A stretch of 32,365 bases of DNA from Wuchereria bancrofti. Taxonomy: Eukaryota; Nematoda; Chromadorea; Rhabditida; Onchocercidae. Positions 10,609-22,679 of the stretch are shown one piece after another; positions within the stretch are counted from its first letter, which is position 1; each line of letters starts with the position of its first letter. Position numbers and translations under genes: made by a program. Location of the stretch: contig SSBO01000033.1 of assembly GCA_005281725.1 (NCBI GenBank), positions 1 to 32,365 of the forward strand, written 5' to 3'. A model generated the notes under the pieces. That model was not told the DNA's origin and did no database searches. It saw only the letters and a program-made list of their open reading frames with translations.

Positions 10609-10742
10609 TCACAGGACAGTTCGACGGTATACCGAACCTTTCGGCCATGAGGGAGTTTCGTCCTCCTCCTCCCTGTAGATCGAAGCACGCTGTGCCATGC
10701 TTCCTACTAGGCATAGGAACACGCCGACGGTTATAGCAATAC
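10609..10742 (-). CDS. GC-rich terminal exon: one membrane span plus charged tail (copy 1)
   Basis: A 134-bp minus-strand segment with about half G+C stands out sharply from its surroundings. After a possible acceptor (TTTTTTCCGGAG|GT) it reads 43 codons to a TGA: a membrane segment (IAITVGVFLCLVGSMA), then a tail with an acidic patch (YREEEDE), PSWPKG, and the C-terminus VYRRTVL. This looks like the last exon of a single-pass membrane protein with a cytoplasmic tail; the end R-T-V-L fits the general shape of a class I PDZ ligand, which is inference. The upstream exons are not identified; on the minus strand they would lie at higher coordinates. The other strand and frames break sooner or read less like protein. 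I do not recognise the family. Confidence 0.5.
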
Positions 10743-10952
10743 CTCCGGAAAAAATTAGTATTATTTTTACTAATTTAAATTTCTATCAAATAGATAAACT
10801 AAAACAAACGCTTTTAATTACAGCTCAGGTAATAATTGATTGAAACTTTTGAAAAGTTAAGATAAGTTAAAATAAAAAGTTAATAAATAAATAAATTGTT
10901 TGGTAAATACCGCAACTATATCATTACATGTTTTTATCAATTATTATTTATC

Positions 10953-11002
10953 ATCAATAAATACCTATGTAACAAGTATCAATAAATACCTATGTAATAA
11001 GA
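10953..11002. repeat. 25-bp tandem repeat, two units
   Basis: ATCAATAAATACCTATGTAA plus CAAGT is followed by a second, nearly identical unit. The same pair lies in the 119-bp scrap (12036-12154) and in block B copies 2 and 3. Confidence 0.85.
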
Positions 11003-11276
11003 CTAATAAATTTTTCCTTTAGCAATATAGTAATAGAAAAACAAAATTTAAATAAATTTATTAAGAATATTTAAATGTTAAAATTTAAGCAACGGGTAGA
11101 AGCTAAATTGGATAAAATTAGCATTTCGTCACTAAAATTATTGATGAAAATGTAATTAAAGGAGAATTGAATTTTTAATTGCTACAATAATGATTTCATG
11201 TTTTTTTTGGAATCAAATAAAAAAACAATAAAATTTCAGGCATTAATGTCATATCAAAGAAATAAACAATATATCA

Positions 11277-12034
11277 ATGTCACAAAATCAAACTTGGTAT
11301 TCAATTATCGATTATCTCTATGTTAAAACAAATAATGGAGGTAGGTATGAATTAATACAAATTAAATCTTATTATATGACAGTATTTTACTCAATATTTA
11401 AGCATAATCTTTGTTTACGTAGCGTTCAAAAAAAAAAAGGAGAAAGAAAAGAAAGGAAAATAACGCGTAATAACAAATGCTTAATATATATTTTTCGTTA
11501 ATTTGTTAAAAATGAATATTAATTTTGACAAAAAATTTAAAATTTTTCAATTCATAATTCAATCTGAATTTAGCTTAAGAAAATTTTGTTTGTTATTTTT
11601 TGGAGCTAAAAATTTTCAAGAAAGTAATTTTTACTTTTCTTTTTTTCTAAAAAATTGTAGCAATTATTTCACTTCATTTCAATTTTTTTTTCAAACTAAT
11701 TTTAATATTAAAAGGATAACAACATTTAAAATGTTTAATCTTTCCTGTTTTCCTTTCTATCTTTTTTTTGATACTAAACAAGTTTAAAAATGCAGAGCAA
11801 AGCAACAAGAAAAAAAAGGGAACTTTAGTATTATCAACAAAAAAAAATCAAACCTTTTAAAACGTTAATTCAAATAAAACTAAGAAAAGCAGGAAAAAAA
11901 GAAATATTCTCAAAATTTTTAAACTTTTTTCCATTTAAAAAATAAAATGAATTATTATTCTTAATTTTAGCATTTTCATTAAAATTACGAAAGCGAATGT
12001 TTTTTGCATTGGAAGAATGTAAAAATTTGCTAAT
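11277..12034 (+). CDS. 84-residue protein gene, copy 1, truncated by the N
   Basis: Holds exon 1 (11277-11340) and the first part of exon 2 (11971-12034) of the gene described at 13563-14600, then stops at the N at 12035. The sequence is identical to the full copies up to that point, so the truncation comes from the assembly and not from mutation. Confidence 0.4.
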
Positions 12035-12035
12035 N

Positions 12036-12154
12036 ATAAATAAATTGTTTGGTAAATACCGCAACTATATCATTACATGTTTTTATCAATTATTATTTAT
12101 CATCAATAAATACCTATGTAACAAGTATCAATAAATACCTATGTAATAAGACTA
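12036..12154. repeat. 119-bp scrap of block B between two Ns
   Basis: Identical to 10887-11005 and bounded by N at 12035 and 12155. Same interpretation as the 57-bp scrap of block A. Confidence 0.92.
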
Positions 12155-12894
12155 NATTTAACATATTTACTAACAAATTGTTTTTCTGTGATTATATTTA
12201 ATCAGTACCGAAATGAACATTCATAAATAATCATTCTCTAATCATTATCAATTATCTATAGTATGATATTTCTTTAATATTAAATAAAATAATTCTGTCA
12301 GATATAATCATTGCTATTTAAGTATGTTTATAATTTTTTGTTTATATTTATATTTGTATTTTTATTTTGTATTCATATTTTACTTGTAATTACAACTTTA
12401 TTTATATTTTCGATTGTAATTTGTATTCATATTTATGTTTATATTTACATTTATACTGAATAGAAATTGAAATTTTAATATAAATGAATGGAAAGCTATC
12501 TCAAAAATGATGTTAGCATAGCTGCTTCATAACAATGCTAGCTCTCACTTAAAAAAAATCGAAAATCTTCCAATTTTTTTCCATTTTTCAAAATTGCCAT
12601 TTAAACGATATTTGTTGATGGCACTTATTGGTTTGTTTTTATCGATGAGATTTGATATTTGTCAATATATAAGCAAAATTGTCTTCAAAAAAAATATTTT
12701 TTCTAATTTAATTGTAGCAAAACAAAAGTGAATTATTATTTTTAATAATGGGAATAAATAAGTTCGAAGAATGAAAAGTTACAGTTTCGTCAAAGTTATC
12801 ACATCAATAAATTATAATTTTTTTATCTTTTTTTTATTATTTATTATCGGTACCAGCGATGATTATCAGCAATTATGATTTGAATGACCCATCC

Positions 12895-13028
12895 TCACAG
12901 GACAGTTCGACGGTATACCGAACCTTTCGGCCATGAGGGAGTTTCGTCCTCCTCCTCCCTGTAGATCGAAGCACGCTGTGCCATGCTTCCTACTAGGCAT
13001 AGGAACACGCCGACGGTTATAGCAATAC
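12895..13028 (-). CDS. GC-rich membrane-tail exon, copy 2
   Basis: Identical to 10609-10742; see that entry. Confidence 0.5.
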
Positions 13029-13515
13029 CTCCGGAAAAAATTAGTATTATTTTTACTAATTTAAATTTCTATCAAATAGATAAACTAAAACAAACGCTTT
13101 TAATTACAGCTCAGGTAATAATTGATTGAAACTTTTGAAAAGTTAAGATAAGTTAAAATAAAAAGTTAATAAATAAATAAATTGTTTGGTAAATACCGCA
13201 ACTATATCATTACATGTTTTTATCAATTATTATTTATCATCAATAAATACCTATGTAACAAGTATCAATAAATACCTATGTAATAAGACTAATAAATTTT
13301 TCCTTTAGCAATATAGTAATAGAAAAACAAAATTTAAATAAATTTATTAAGAATATTTAAATGTTAAAATTTAAGCAACGGGTAGAAGCTAAATTGGATA
13401 AAATTAGCATTTCGTCACTAAAATTATTGATGAAAATGTAATTAAAGGAGAATTGAATTTTTAATTGCTACAATAATGATTTCATGTTTTTTTTGGAATC
13501 AAATAAAAAAACAAT

Positions 13516-13525
13516 AAAATTTCAG
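13516..13525 (+). promoter_or_regulatory. Splice acceptor, possible trans-splice site for the 84-residue gene
   Basis: AAAATTTCAG matches the nematode TTTTCAG acceptor. In the frame of the ATG at 13563 the exon carries a stop just after the acceptor, so this would be the first exon and the acceptor a trans-splice site. Copies end at 11239 and 19889. Confidence 0.5.
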
Positions 13526-13562
13526 GCATTAATGTCATATCAAAGAAATAAACAATATATCA

Positions 13563-14600
13563 ATGTCACAAAATCAAACTTGGTATTCAATTATCGATTA
13601 TCTCTATGTTAAAACAAATAATGGAGGTAGGTATGAATTAATACAAATTAAATCTTATTATATGACAGTATTTTACTCAATATTTAAGCATAATCTTTGT
13701 TTACGTAGCGTTCAAAAAAAAAAAGGAGAAAGAAAAGAAAGGAAAATAACGCGTAATAACAAATGCTTAATATATATTTTTCGTTAATTTGTTAAAAATG
13801 AATATTAATTTTGACAAAAAATTTAAAATTTTTCAATTCATAATTCAATCTGAATTTAGCTTAAGAAAATTTTGTTTGTTATTTTTTGGAGCTAAAAATT
13901 TTCAAGAAAGTAATTTTTACTTTTCTTTTTTTCTAAAAAATTGTAGCAATTATTTCACTTCATTTCAATTTTTTTTTCAAACTAATTTTAATATTAAAAG
14001 GATAACAACATTTAAAATGTTTAATCTTTCCTGTTTTCCTTTCTATCTTTTTTTTGATACTAAACAAGTTTAAAAATGCAGAGCAAAGCAACAAGAAAAA
14101 AAAGGGAACTTTAGTATTATCAACAAAAAAAAATCAAACCTTTTAAAACGTTAATTCAAATAAAACTAAGAAAAGCAGGAAAAAAAGAAATATTCTCAAA
14201 ATTTTTAAACTTTTTTCCATTTAAAAAATAAAATGAATTATTATTCTTAATTTTAGCATTTTCATTAAAATTACGAAAGCGAATGTTTTTTGCATTGGAA
14301 GAATGTAAAAATTTGCTAATATCATGCAATGATGAAATGGATTTTGTAGAGCAAAAACTATTGAAGCAAATTGTATTAGATCATGCCGCATGCACATTAG
14401 GTAAAAATTCCGAAGCTCAATTCATCATTCAGTATGTTTTAATTTTTATTATTTTAACTTTAATTTTAACCTTCTTTTTTTGCTTTTTTTTGAAGCTAAT
14501 TTTTTTTGGTACATGAGAAAAAGTAAGAGAGCCTAGTAATGTATTTGTCCTTCTTTTTCGTCTTTTTTTATATTTTTTAAAAAGGTTCGTTGCAAATTGA
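13563..14600 (+). CDS. Three-exon gene model for an 84-residue protein of unknown function
   Basis: Exon 1 is 13563-13626 and starts MSQNQTWYSIIDYLYVKT, with a GAG|GTAGGT donor. Exon 2 is 14257-14431, after a TTAATTTTAG acceptor; it contains RMFFALEECKNLL and VEQKLLKQIVLDHAACTLGK and ends at A|GTATGT. Exon 3 is 14585-14600, after TTTTTTAAAAAG, and ends with FVAN and TGA. Phases agree at both joins (1 nt + 2 nt; 2 nt + 1 nt), total 255 nt. An ATTTCAG acceptor ends at 13525, 37 nt before the ATG, which would suit SL trans-splicing; an earlier out-of-frame ATG lies between them. Exon 2 reads as a soluble, probably helical segment. Exon 3 is tiny and weakly supported; a later exon in block D would also fit the phase. 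Family not recognised. Confidence 0.45.
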
Positions 14601-15234
14601 AGAAAAAAACTTTCTCTTCTTTTTAAAATATAAATTATTTTAATATATAAAATTATTTTAATTTACTTTGCTGGAATTATTGCTCTTTTTAAATGAAAGA
14701 AAAAAGACTTTTGTTTTTTTGTCATTTTTTATAAAATTTAAATTTCTGCAAAATTAAATTAAATTGTATTTTTTGAGAATTATATTCATATCGATTGGGA
14801 AACAAAATTCTTTTTTTGATGATACCAAGAAATTTTAATTCAAAATGAAAAAAAGTAGCTGATTGGCTATTAATATTTGTTTTTCAAAAAAAGCGATTAA
14901 AAAAAGAGTCGCTCTATGTATTTAGTAAAATGTAGAAACTTTTTTAGGGAACAAATTGATATTTCTTAAAATTATCATTTCTTGACAACAATTTACATTC
15001 CTTTTTGAGAAATTCTTAAATTTGAAATGAAAGTTGAGCATAGATAAAACAATAATTTATTTCTTCGATACATCAAACTGAAATGTGGCATAAGTAATGT
15101 TGAAAAAAATTTTTAAAGTTTTTGTTTTCTTAAAGAAAATTAATAAATTTAATCAAAATATTCGATTCATTTAAGAAAGGTTTTTAATTTTAATTGAACT
15201 ATTTGTTAATAGGGCATGTTTTAATTTTCAATAN

Positions 15235-17055
15235 GGTTCGTTGCAAATTGAAGAAAAAAACTTTCTCTTCTTTTTAAAATATAAATTATTTTAATATATA
15301 AAATTATTTTAATTTACTTTGCTGGAATTATTGCTCTTTTTAAATGAAAGAAAAAAGACTTTTGTTTTTTTGTCATTTTTTATAAAATTTAAATTTCTGC
15401 AAAATTAAATTAAATTGTATTTTTTGAGAATTATATTCATATCGATTGGGAAACAAAATTCTTTTTTTGATGATACCAAGAAATTTTAATTCAAAATGAA
15501 AAAAAGTAGCTGATTGGCTATTAATATTTGTTTTTCAAAAAAAGCGATTAAAAAAAGAGTCGCTCTATGTATTTAGTAAAATGTAGAAACTTTTTTAGGG
15601 AACAAATTGATATTTCTTAAAATTATCATTTCTTGACAACAATTTACATTCCTTTTTGAGAAATTCTTAAATTTGAAATGAAAGTTGAGCATAGATAAAA
15701 CAATAATTTATTTCTTCGATACATCAAACTGAAATGTGGCATAAGTAATGTTGAAAAAAATTTTTAAAGTTTTTGTTTTCTTAAAGAAAATTAATAAATT
15801 TAATCAAAATATTCGATTCATTTAAGAAAGGTTTTTAATTTTAATTGAACTATTTGTTAATAGGGCATGTTTTAATTTTCAATAAATATTACAAATTAAC
15901 TCTAATCAAATATAATACAGTAGAAATAATATAGAAATCAAAGTGTAAATTAATTTTTTTTGGCAAGATATTTGGGTAAGATTTCGATCAAATGATAACT
16001 TATGTTTATTTCAAAGAAATTCTAGCGCATAATAATTTTACGACAATGCTTAATAGGTTTTTATTAATTTGATATTTGTTTAGCTGAAAATGTTGTACAT
16101 TATTTACGTTTAGAATAGAATAATCATAATCATTTCAACAACAAAAAGAAAAAAGCAAAAAAACGAAATGTCAAAATTTTTGTTTTCAAAAAAACACAAT
16201 TTTTAAATAAATTTCTTTATAAATTTTTTATAAACAATAAAATTTTTAAAATGTTTTATGCATCAATTATGGCGCATTTCAAGAGCAATAGAATTGTTGT
16301 CAAAAAAATCATCCTTAGACAGACATTGCTAATTAAAATAAAAGAAAATAATTATCATTAATCACATCAAAATTAGCTTGTCTCTACATCGTTAGAGCAT
16401 AAATAAAAAGTATTAAATGAATAATTTCTACTGGATTAAATCATTTATGCTATATACATATAAATACGTTAGTTGAACTATAAGCATCTAAATTAAATAA
16501 AGTAAGAATTTCAATTCTATTTCTAAGTATTATGTAAACCAAATATGTTAGAAGTAACAAGATTGCCAATTAATTTCTAACTTATTCAATTTTTTCTCAA
16601 CTAATTTTTTTCTTTTTTTAACTTATTAGCAAATATTATTAGATAGTTGCATATTATTACTTTTAATATTAGAAATGATAGGAATAACAAGCAAAACATA
16701 TATATATATGTAAAAAATATGTAAATATTGAGAGCAATTAAAATATAAGCAATAGCATAATGTAAAACCTTTTTGCAATTGATGAATAAAACATTGAATA
16801 AAACTTTGCAATTAGTGATTTTTAATGATATGATTGCTACTTTGTTTTGTTTGTTGCACAAAAGATCAATGAGTGAAATAAAATTTAGCATTAAAAACAA
16901 TAATATTATTTTTTCCAAATATTAATTAAAATAAGCATAGCATCAGCTAAACTAAAGAAATACTAGTCAAAATGGTAAAATAATTATTGCTTTTCTTTTT
17001 TTAAAATAAAAAATTAGATTAAAAAAATAAAAAAGATTGAAAAGATTTAAAAATA
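15235..17055. repeat. Block C, copy 2 (between Ns at 15234 and 17056)
   Basis: Positions 15235-15884 repeat 14584-15233 and 15235-17055 equal 20948-22768 (offset 5713). It is very AT-rich with T- and A-runs. The only frame of note is the hydrophobic one at 16601-16891. Confidence 0.9.
16601..16891 (-). CDS. Hydrophobic 96-residue frame, possible multi-pass membrane protein (copy at 22314-22604)
   Basis: One of the longest open frames in the window: 105 codons including a non-ATG lead, 96 from the first ATG (MLNFISLIDLLCNKQNKV). Two to three hydrophobic segments are visible, the clearest being HYAIAYILIALNIYIFFTYI and MFCLLFLSFLILKVIICNYL, followed by a basic end (ANKLKKEKN). In DNA this AT-rich a run of 105 codons without a stop is unlikely to be chance, although A/T-rich codons by themselves produce F, I, L, Y, K and N. 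No acceptor or family motif was found. It may be an exon of a larger membrane protein or a decayed chemoreceptor-type gene; that is a guess. Confidence 0.3.
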   Translation of the reverse strand: MLNFISLIDLLCNKQNKVAIISLKITNCKVLFNVLFINCKKVLHYAIAYILIALNIYIFFTYIYMFCLLFLSFLILKVIICNYLIIFANKLKKEKN

Positions 17056-17056
17056 N

Positions 17057-17116
17057 ATGCATCAATTATGGCGCATTTCAAGAGCAATAGAATTGTTGTC
17101 AAAAAAATCATCCTTA
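17057..17116. repeat. 60-bp piece of block C after the N at 17056
   Basis: Identical to 16258-16317. It is joined without an N to sequence matching 14567 onward, so the join at 17116/17117 jumps back about 1.1 kb in the collapsed map. Confidence 0.9.
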
Positions 17117-18344
17117 TTTATATTTTTTAAAAAGGTTCGTTGCAAATTGAAGAAAAAAACTTTCTCTTCTTTTTAAAATATAAATTATTTTAATATATAA
17201 AATTATTTTAATTTACTTTGCTGGAATTATTGCTCTTTTTAAATGAAAGAAAAAAGACTTTTGTTTTTTTGTCATTTTTTATAAAATTTAAATTTCTGCA
17301 AAATTAAATTAAATTGTATTTTTTGAGAATTATATTCATATCGATTGGGAAACAAAATTCTTTTTTTGATGATACCAAGAAATTTTAATTCAAAATGAAA
17401 AAAAGTAGCTGATTGGCTATTAATATTTGTTTTTCAAAAAAAGCGATTAAAAAAAGAGTCGCTCTATGTATTTAGTAAAATGTAGAAACTTTTTTAGGGA
17501 ACAAATTGATATTTCTTAAAATTATCATTTCTTGACAACAATTTACATTCCTTTTTGAGAAATTCTTAAATTTGAAATGAAAGTTGAGCATAGATAAAAC
17601 AATAATTTATTTCTTCGATACATCAAACTGAAATGTGGCATAAGTAATGTTGAAAAAAATTTTTAAAGTTTTTGTTTTCTTAAAGAAAATTAATAAATTT
17701 AATCAAAATATTCGATTCATTTAAGAAAGGTTTTTAATTTTAATTGAACTATTTGTTAATAGGGCATGTTTTAATTTTCAATAAATATTACAAATTAACT
17801 CTAATCAAATATAATACAGTAGAAATAATATAGAAATCAAAGTGTAAATTAATTTTTTTTGGCAAGATATTTGGGTAAGATTTCGATCAAATGATAACTT
17901 ATGTTTATTTCAAAGAAATTCTAGCGCATAATAATTTTACGACAATGCTTAATAGGTTTTTATTAATTTGATATTTGTTTAGCTGAAAATGTTGTACATT
18001 ATTTACGTTTAGAATAGAATAATCATAATCATTTCAACAACAAAAAGAAAAAAGCAAAAAAACGAAATGTCAAAATTTTTGTTTTCAAAAAAACACAATT
18101 TTTAAATAAATTTCTTTATAAATTTTTTATAAACAATAAAATTTTTAAAATGTTTTATGCATCAATTATGGCGCATTTCAAGAGCAATAGAATTGTTGTC
18201 AAAAAAATCATCCTTAGACAGACATTGCTAATTAAAATAAAAGAAAATAATTATCATTAATCACATCAAAATTAGCTTGTCTCTACATCGTTAGAGCATA
18301 AATAAAAAGTATTAAATGAATAATTTCTACTGGATTAAATCATT
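17117..18344. repeat. Block C, copy 3
   Basis: Matches 14567-15233 and then 15885-16445. At 18345 the sequence switches, without an N, to block B (9695 onward). One base (18345) fits both sources, so there is essentially no microhomology. Confidence 0.9.
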
Positions 18345-19258
18345 TTTGATCAGATGGTAAAGCAGAAAAAAATTCTTTTTTTATTAATATGCGCAATATC
18401 ACATGTATTTGCTATTATGCTTTTTAGAAATTCAATCGAAATATATAAATAAGCTTATTATTATGCATTAAACAAATATCTATGCTATTATATTTAGTGT
18501 TAATTTTAATTCAGTAATTATTTAACATATTTACTAACAAATTGTTTTTCTGTGATTATATTTAATCAGTACCGAAATGAACATTCATAAATAATCATTC
18601 TCTAATCATTATCAATTATCTATAGTATGATATTTCTTTAATATTAAATAAAATAATTCTGTCAGATATAATCATTGCTATTTAAGTATGTTTATAATTT
18701 TTTGTTTATATTTATATTTGTATTTTTATTTTGTATTCATATTTTACTTGTAATTACAACTTTATTTATATTTTCGATTGTAATTTGTATTCATATTTAT
18801 GTTTATATTTACATTTATACTGAATAGAAATTGAAATTTTAATATAAATGAATGGAAAGCTATCTCAAAAATGATGTTAGCATAGCTGCTTCATAACAAT
18901 GCTAGCTCTCACTTAAAAAAAATCGAAAATCTTCCAATTTTTTTCCATTTTTCAAAATTGCCATTTAAACGATATTTGTTGATGGCACTTATTGGTTTGT
19001 TTTTATCGATGAGATTTGATATTTGTCAATATATAAGCAAAATTGTCTTCAAAAAAAATATTTTTTCTAATTTAATTGTAGCAAAACAAAAGTGAATTAT
19101 TATTTTTAATAATGGGAATAAATAAGTTCGAAGAATGAAAAGTTACAGTTTCGTCAAAGTTATCACATCAATAAATTATAATTTTTTTATCTTTTTTTTA
19201 TTATTTATTATCGGTACCAGCGATGATTATCAGCAATTATGATTTGAATGACCCATCC

Positions 19259-19392
19259 TCACAGGACAGTTCGACGGTATACCGAACCTTTCGGCCATGA
19301 GGGAGTTTCGTCCTCCTCCTCCCTGTAGATCGAAGCACGCTGTGCCATGCTTCCTACTAGGCATAGGAACACGCCGACGGTTATAGCAATAC
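19259..19392 (-). CDS. GC-rich membrane-tail exon, copy 3
   Basis: Identical to 10609-10742; see that entry. Confidence 0.5.
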
Positions 19393-19926
19393 CTCCGGAA
19401 AAAATTAGTATTATTTTTACTAATTTAAATTTCTATCAAATAGATAAACTAAAACAAACGCTTTTAATTACAGCTCAGGTAATAATTGATTGAAACTTTT
19501 GAAAAGTTAAGATAAGTTAAAATAAAAAGTTAATAAATAAATAAATTGTTTGGTAAATACCGCAACTATATCATTACATGTTTTTATCAATTATTATTTA
19601 TCATCAATAAATACCTATGTAACAAGTATCAATAAATACCTATGTAATAAGACTAATAAATTTTTCCTTTAGCAATATAGTAATAGAAAAACAAAATTTA
19701 AATAAATTTATTAAGAATATTTAAATGTTAAAATTTAAGCAACGGGTAGAAGCTAAATTGGATAAAATTAGCATTTCGTCACTAAAATTATTGATGAAAA
19801 TGTAATTAAAGGAGAATTGAATTTTTAATTGCTACAATAATGATTTCATGTTTTTTTTGGAATCAAATAAAAAAACAATAAAATTTCAGGCATTAATGTC
19901 ATATCAAAGAAATAAACAATATATCA

Positions 19927-20964
19927 ATGTCACAAAATCAAACTTGGTATTCAATTATCGATTATCTCTATGTTAAAACAAATAATGGAGGTAGGTATGA
20001 ATTAATACAAATTAAATCTTATTATATGACAGTATTTTACTCAATATTTAAGCATAATCTTTGTTTACGTAGCGTTCAAAAAAAAAAAGGAGAAAGAAAA
20101 GAAAGGAAAATAACGCGTAATAACAAATGCTTAATATATATTTTTCGTTAATTTGTTAAAAATGAATATTAATTTTGACAAAAAATTTAAAATTTTTCAA
20201 TTCATAATTCAATCTGAATTTAGCTTAAGAAAATTTTGTTTGTTATTTTTTGGAGCTAAAAATTTTCAAGAAAGTAATTTTTACTTTTCTTTTTTTCTAA
20301 AAAATTGTAGCAATTATTTCACTTCATTTCAATTTTTTTTTCAAACTAATTTTAATATTAAAAGGATAACAACATTTAAAATGTTTAATCTTTCCTGTTT
20401 TCCTTTCTATCTTTTTTTTGATACTAAACAAGTTTAAAAATGCAGAGCAAAGCAACAAGAAAAAAAAGGGAACTTTAGTATTATCAACAAAAAAAAATCA
20501 AACCTTTTAAAACGTTAATTCAAATAAAACTAAGAAAAGCAGGAAAAAAAGAAATATTCTCAAAATTTTTAAACTTTTTTCCATTTAAAAAATAAAATGA
20601 ATTATTATTCTTAATTTTAGCATTTTCATTAAAATTACGAAAGCGAATGTTTTTTGCATTGGAAGAATGTAAAAATTTGCTAATATCATGCAATGATGAA
20701 ATGGATTTTGTAGAGCAAAAACTATTGAAGCAAATTGTATTAGATCATGCCGCATGCACATTAGGTAAAAATTCCGAAGCTCAATTCATCATTCAGTATG
20801 TTTTAATTTTTATTATTTTAACTTTAATTTTAACCTTCTTTTTTTGCTTTTTTTTGAAGCTAATTTTTTTTGGTACATGAGAAAAAGTAAGAGAGCCTAG
20901 TAATGTATTTGTCCTTCTTTTTCGTCTTTTTTTATATTTTTTAAAAAGGTTCGTTGCAAATTGA
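19927..20964 (+). CDS. 84-residue protein gene, copy 3 (complete)
   Basis: Exons 19927-19990, 20621-20795 and 20949-20964, identical to 13563-14600. In this copy the sequence downstream is continuous into block D. There, plus-strand exon-like pieces follow TTTTACAG (22891) and TTATAG (22993), and they agree in phase with each other; the first would also accept the exit phase of exon 2. A longer product that skips exon 3 is therefore possible. Confidence 0.45.
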
Positions 20965-22313
20965 AGAAAAAAACTTTCTCTTCTTTTTAAAATATAAATT
21001 ATTTTAATATATAAAATTATTTTAATTTACTTTGCTGGAATTATTGCTCTTTTTAAATGAAAGAAAAAAGACTTTTGTTTTTTTGTCATTTTTTATAAAA
21101 TTTAAATTTCTGCAAAATTAAATTAAATTGTATTTTTTGAGAATTATATTCATATCGATTGGGAAACAAAATTCTTTTTTTGATGATACCAAGAAATTTT
21201 AATTCAAAATGAAAAAAAGTAGCTGATTGGCTATTAATATTTGTTTTTCAAAAAAAGCGATTAAAAAAAGAGTCGCTCTATGTATTTAGTAAAATGTAGA
21301 AACTTTTTTAGGGAACAAATTGATATTTCTTAAAATTATCATTTCTTGACAACAATTTACATTCCTTTTTGAGAAATTCTTAAATTTGAAATGAAAGTTG
21401 AGCATAGATAAAACAATAATTTATTTCTTCGATACATCAAACTGAAATGTGGCATAAGTAATGTTGAAAAAAATTTTTAAAGTTTTTGTTTTCTTAAAGA
21501 AAATTAATAAATTTAATCAAAATATTCGATTCATTTAAGAAAGGTTTTTAATTTTAATTGAACTATTTGTTAATAGGGCATGTTTTAATTTTCAATAAAT
21601 ATTACAAATTAACTCTAATCAAATATAATACAGTAGAAATAATATAGAAATCAAAGTGTAAATTAATTTTTTTTGGCAAGATATTTGGGTAAGATTTCGA
21701 TCAAATGATAACTTATGTTTATTTCAAAGAAATTCTAGCGCATAATAATTTTACGACAATGCTTAATAGGTTTTTATTAATTTGATATTTGTTTAGCTGA
21801 AAATGTTGTACATTATTTACGTTTAGAATAGAATAATCATAATCATTTCAACAACAAAAAGAAAAAAGCAAAAAAACGAAATGTCAAAATTTTTGTTTTC
21901 AAAAAAACACAATTTTTAAATAAATTTCTTTATAAATTTTTTATAAACAATAAAATTTTTAAAATGTTTTATGCATCAATTATGGCGCATTTCAAGAGCA
22001 ATAGAATTGTTGTCAAAAAAATCATCCTTAGACAGACATTGCTAATTAAAATAAAAGAAAATAATTATCATTAATCACATCAAAATTAGCTTGTCTCTAC
22101 ATCGTTAGAGCATAAATAAAAAGTATTAAATGAATAATTTCTACTGGATTAAATCATTTATGCTATATACATATAAATACGTTAGTTGAACTATAAGCAT
22201 CTAAATTAAATAAAGTAAGAATTTCAATTCTATTTCTAAGTATTATGTAAACCAAATATGTTAGAAGTAACAAGATTGCCAATTAATTTCTAACTTATTC
22301 AATTTTTTCTCAA

Positions 22314-22604
22314 CTAATTTTTTTCTTTTTTTAACTTATTAGCAAATATTATTAGATAGTTGCATATTATTACTTTTAATATTAGAAATGATAGGAATAA
22401 CAAGCAAAACATATATATATATGTAAAAAATATGTAAATATTGAGAGCAATTAAAATATAAGCAATAGCATAATGTAAAACCTTTTTGCAATTGATGAAT
22501 AAAACATTGAATAAAACTTTGCAATTAGTGATTTTTAATGATATGATTGCTACTTTGTTTTGTTTGTTGCACAAAAGATCAATGAGTGAAATAAAATTTA
22601 GCAT
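22314..22604 (-). CDS. Hydrophobic 96-residue frame, second copy
   Basis: Identical to 16601-16891; see that entry. Confidence 0.3.
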   Translation of the reverse strand: MLNFISLIDLLCNKQNKVAIISLKITNCKVLFNVLFINCKKVLHYAIAYILIALNIYIFFTYIYMFCLLFLSFLILKVIICNYLIIFANKLKKEKN

Positions 22605-22679
22605 TAAAAACAATAATATTATTTTTTCCAAATATTAATTAAAATAAGCATAGCATCAGCTAAACTAAAGAAATACTAG

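Larger units (their letters stand above)
9695..12034. repeat. Block B, copy 1 (cut at the N at 12035)
   Basis: Positions 9870-12034 equal 12156-14320 (offset 2286) and 9695-12034 equal 18345-20684 (offset 8650). The copy runs in from unique sequence on its left and ends inside an exon at the N. Confidence 0.9.
12156..15233. repeat. Block B copy 2 running into block C copy 1
   Basis: Equals 18520-21597 (offset 6364). It carries the complete 84-residue gene model and the GC-rich minus-strand exon. It ends at the N at 15234, after which block C restarts 650 bp back (15235 equals 14584). Confidence 0.9.

Noticed and set aside
10560..10745. tRNA or rRNA fragment as explanation of the GC-rich island
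   Set aside because: No cloverleaf, A/B box pair or rRNA signature could be fitted; the minus-strand protein reading is far better.
11503..11787. 94-codon plus-strand frame in block B (and copies at 13789 and 20153)
   Set aside because: Starts at TTG, is phenylalanine- and asparagine-rich from AT-rich DNA, and lies inside intron 1 of the better 84-residue model.
16258..16332. 24-codon ATG frame starting MHQLWRISRAIELLSKK (copies in block C)
   Set aside because: Good composition but too short, without acceptor or donor; not enough to call.
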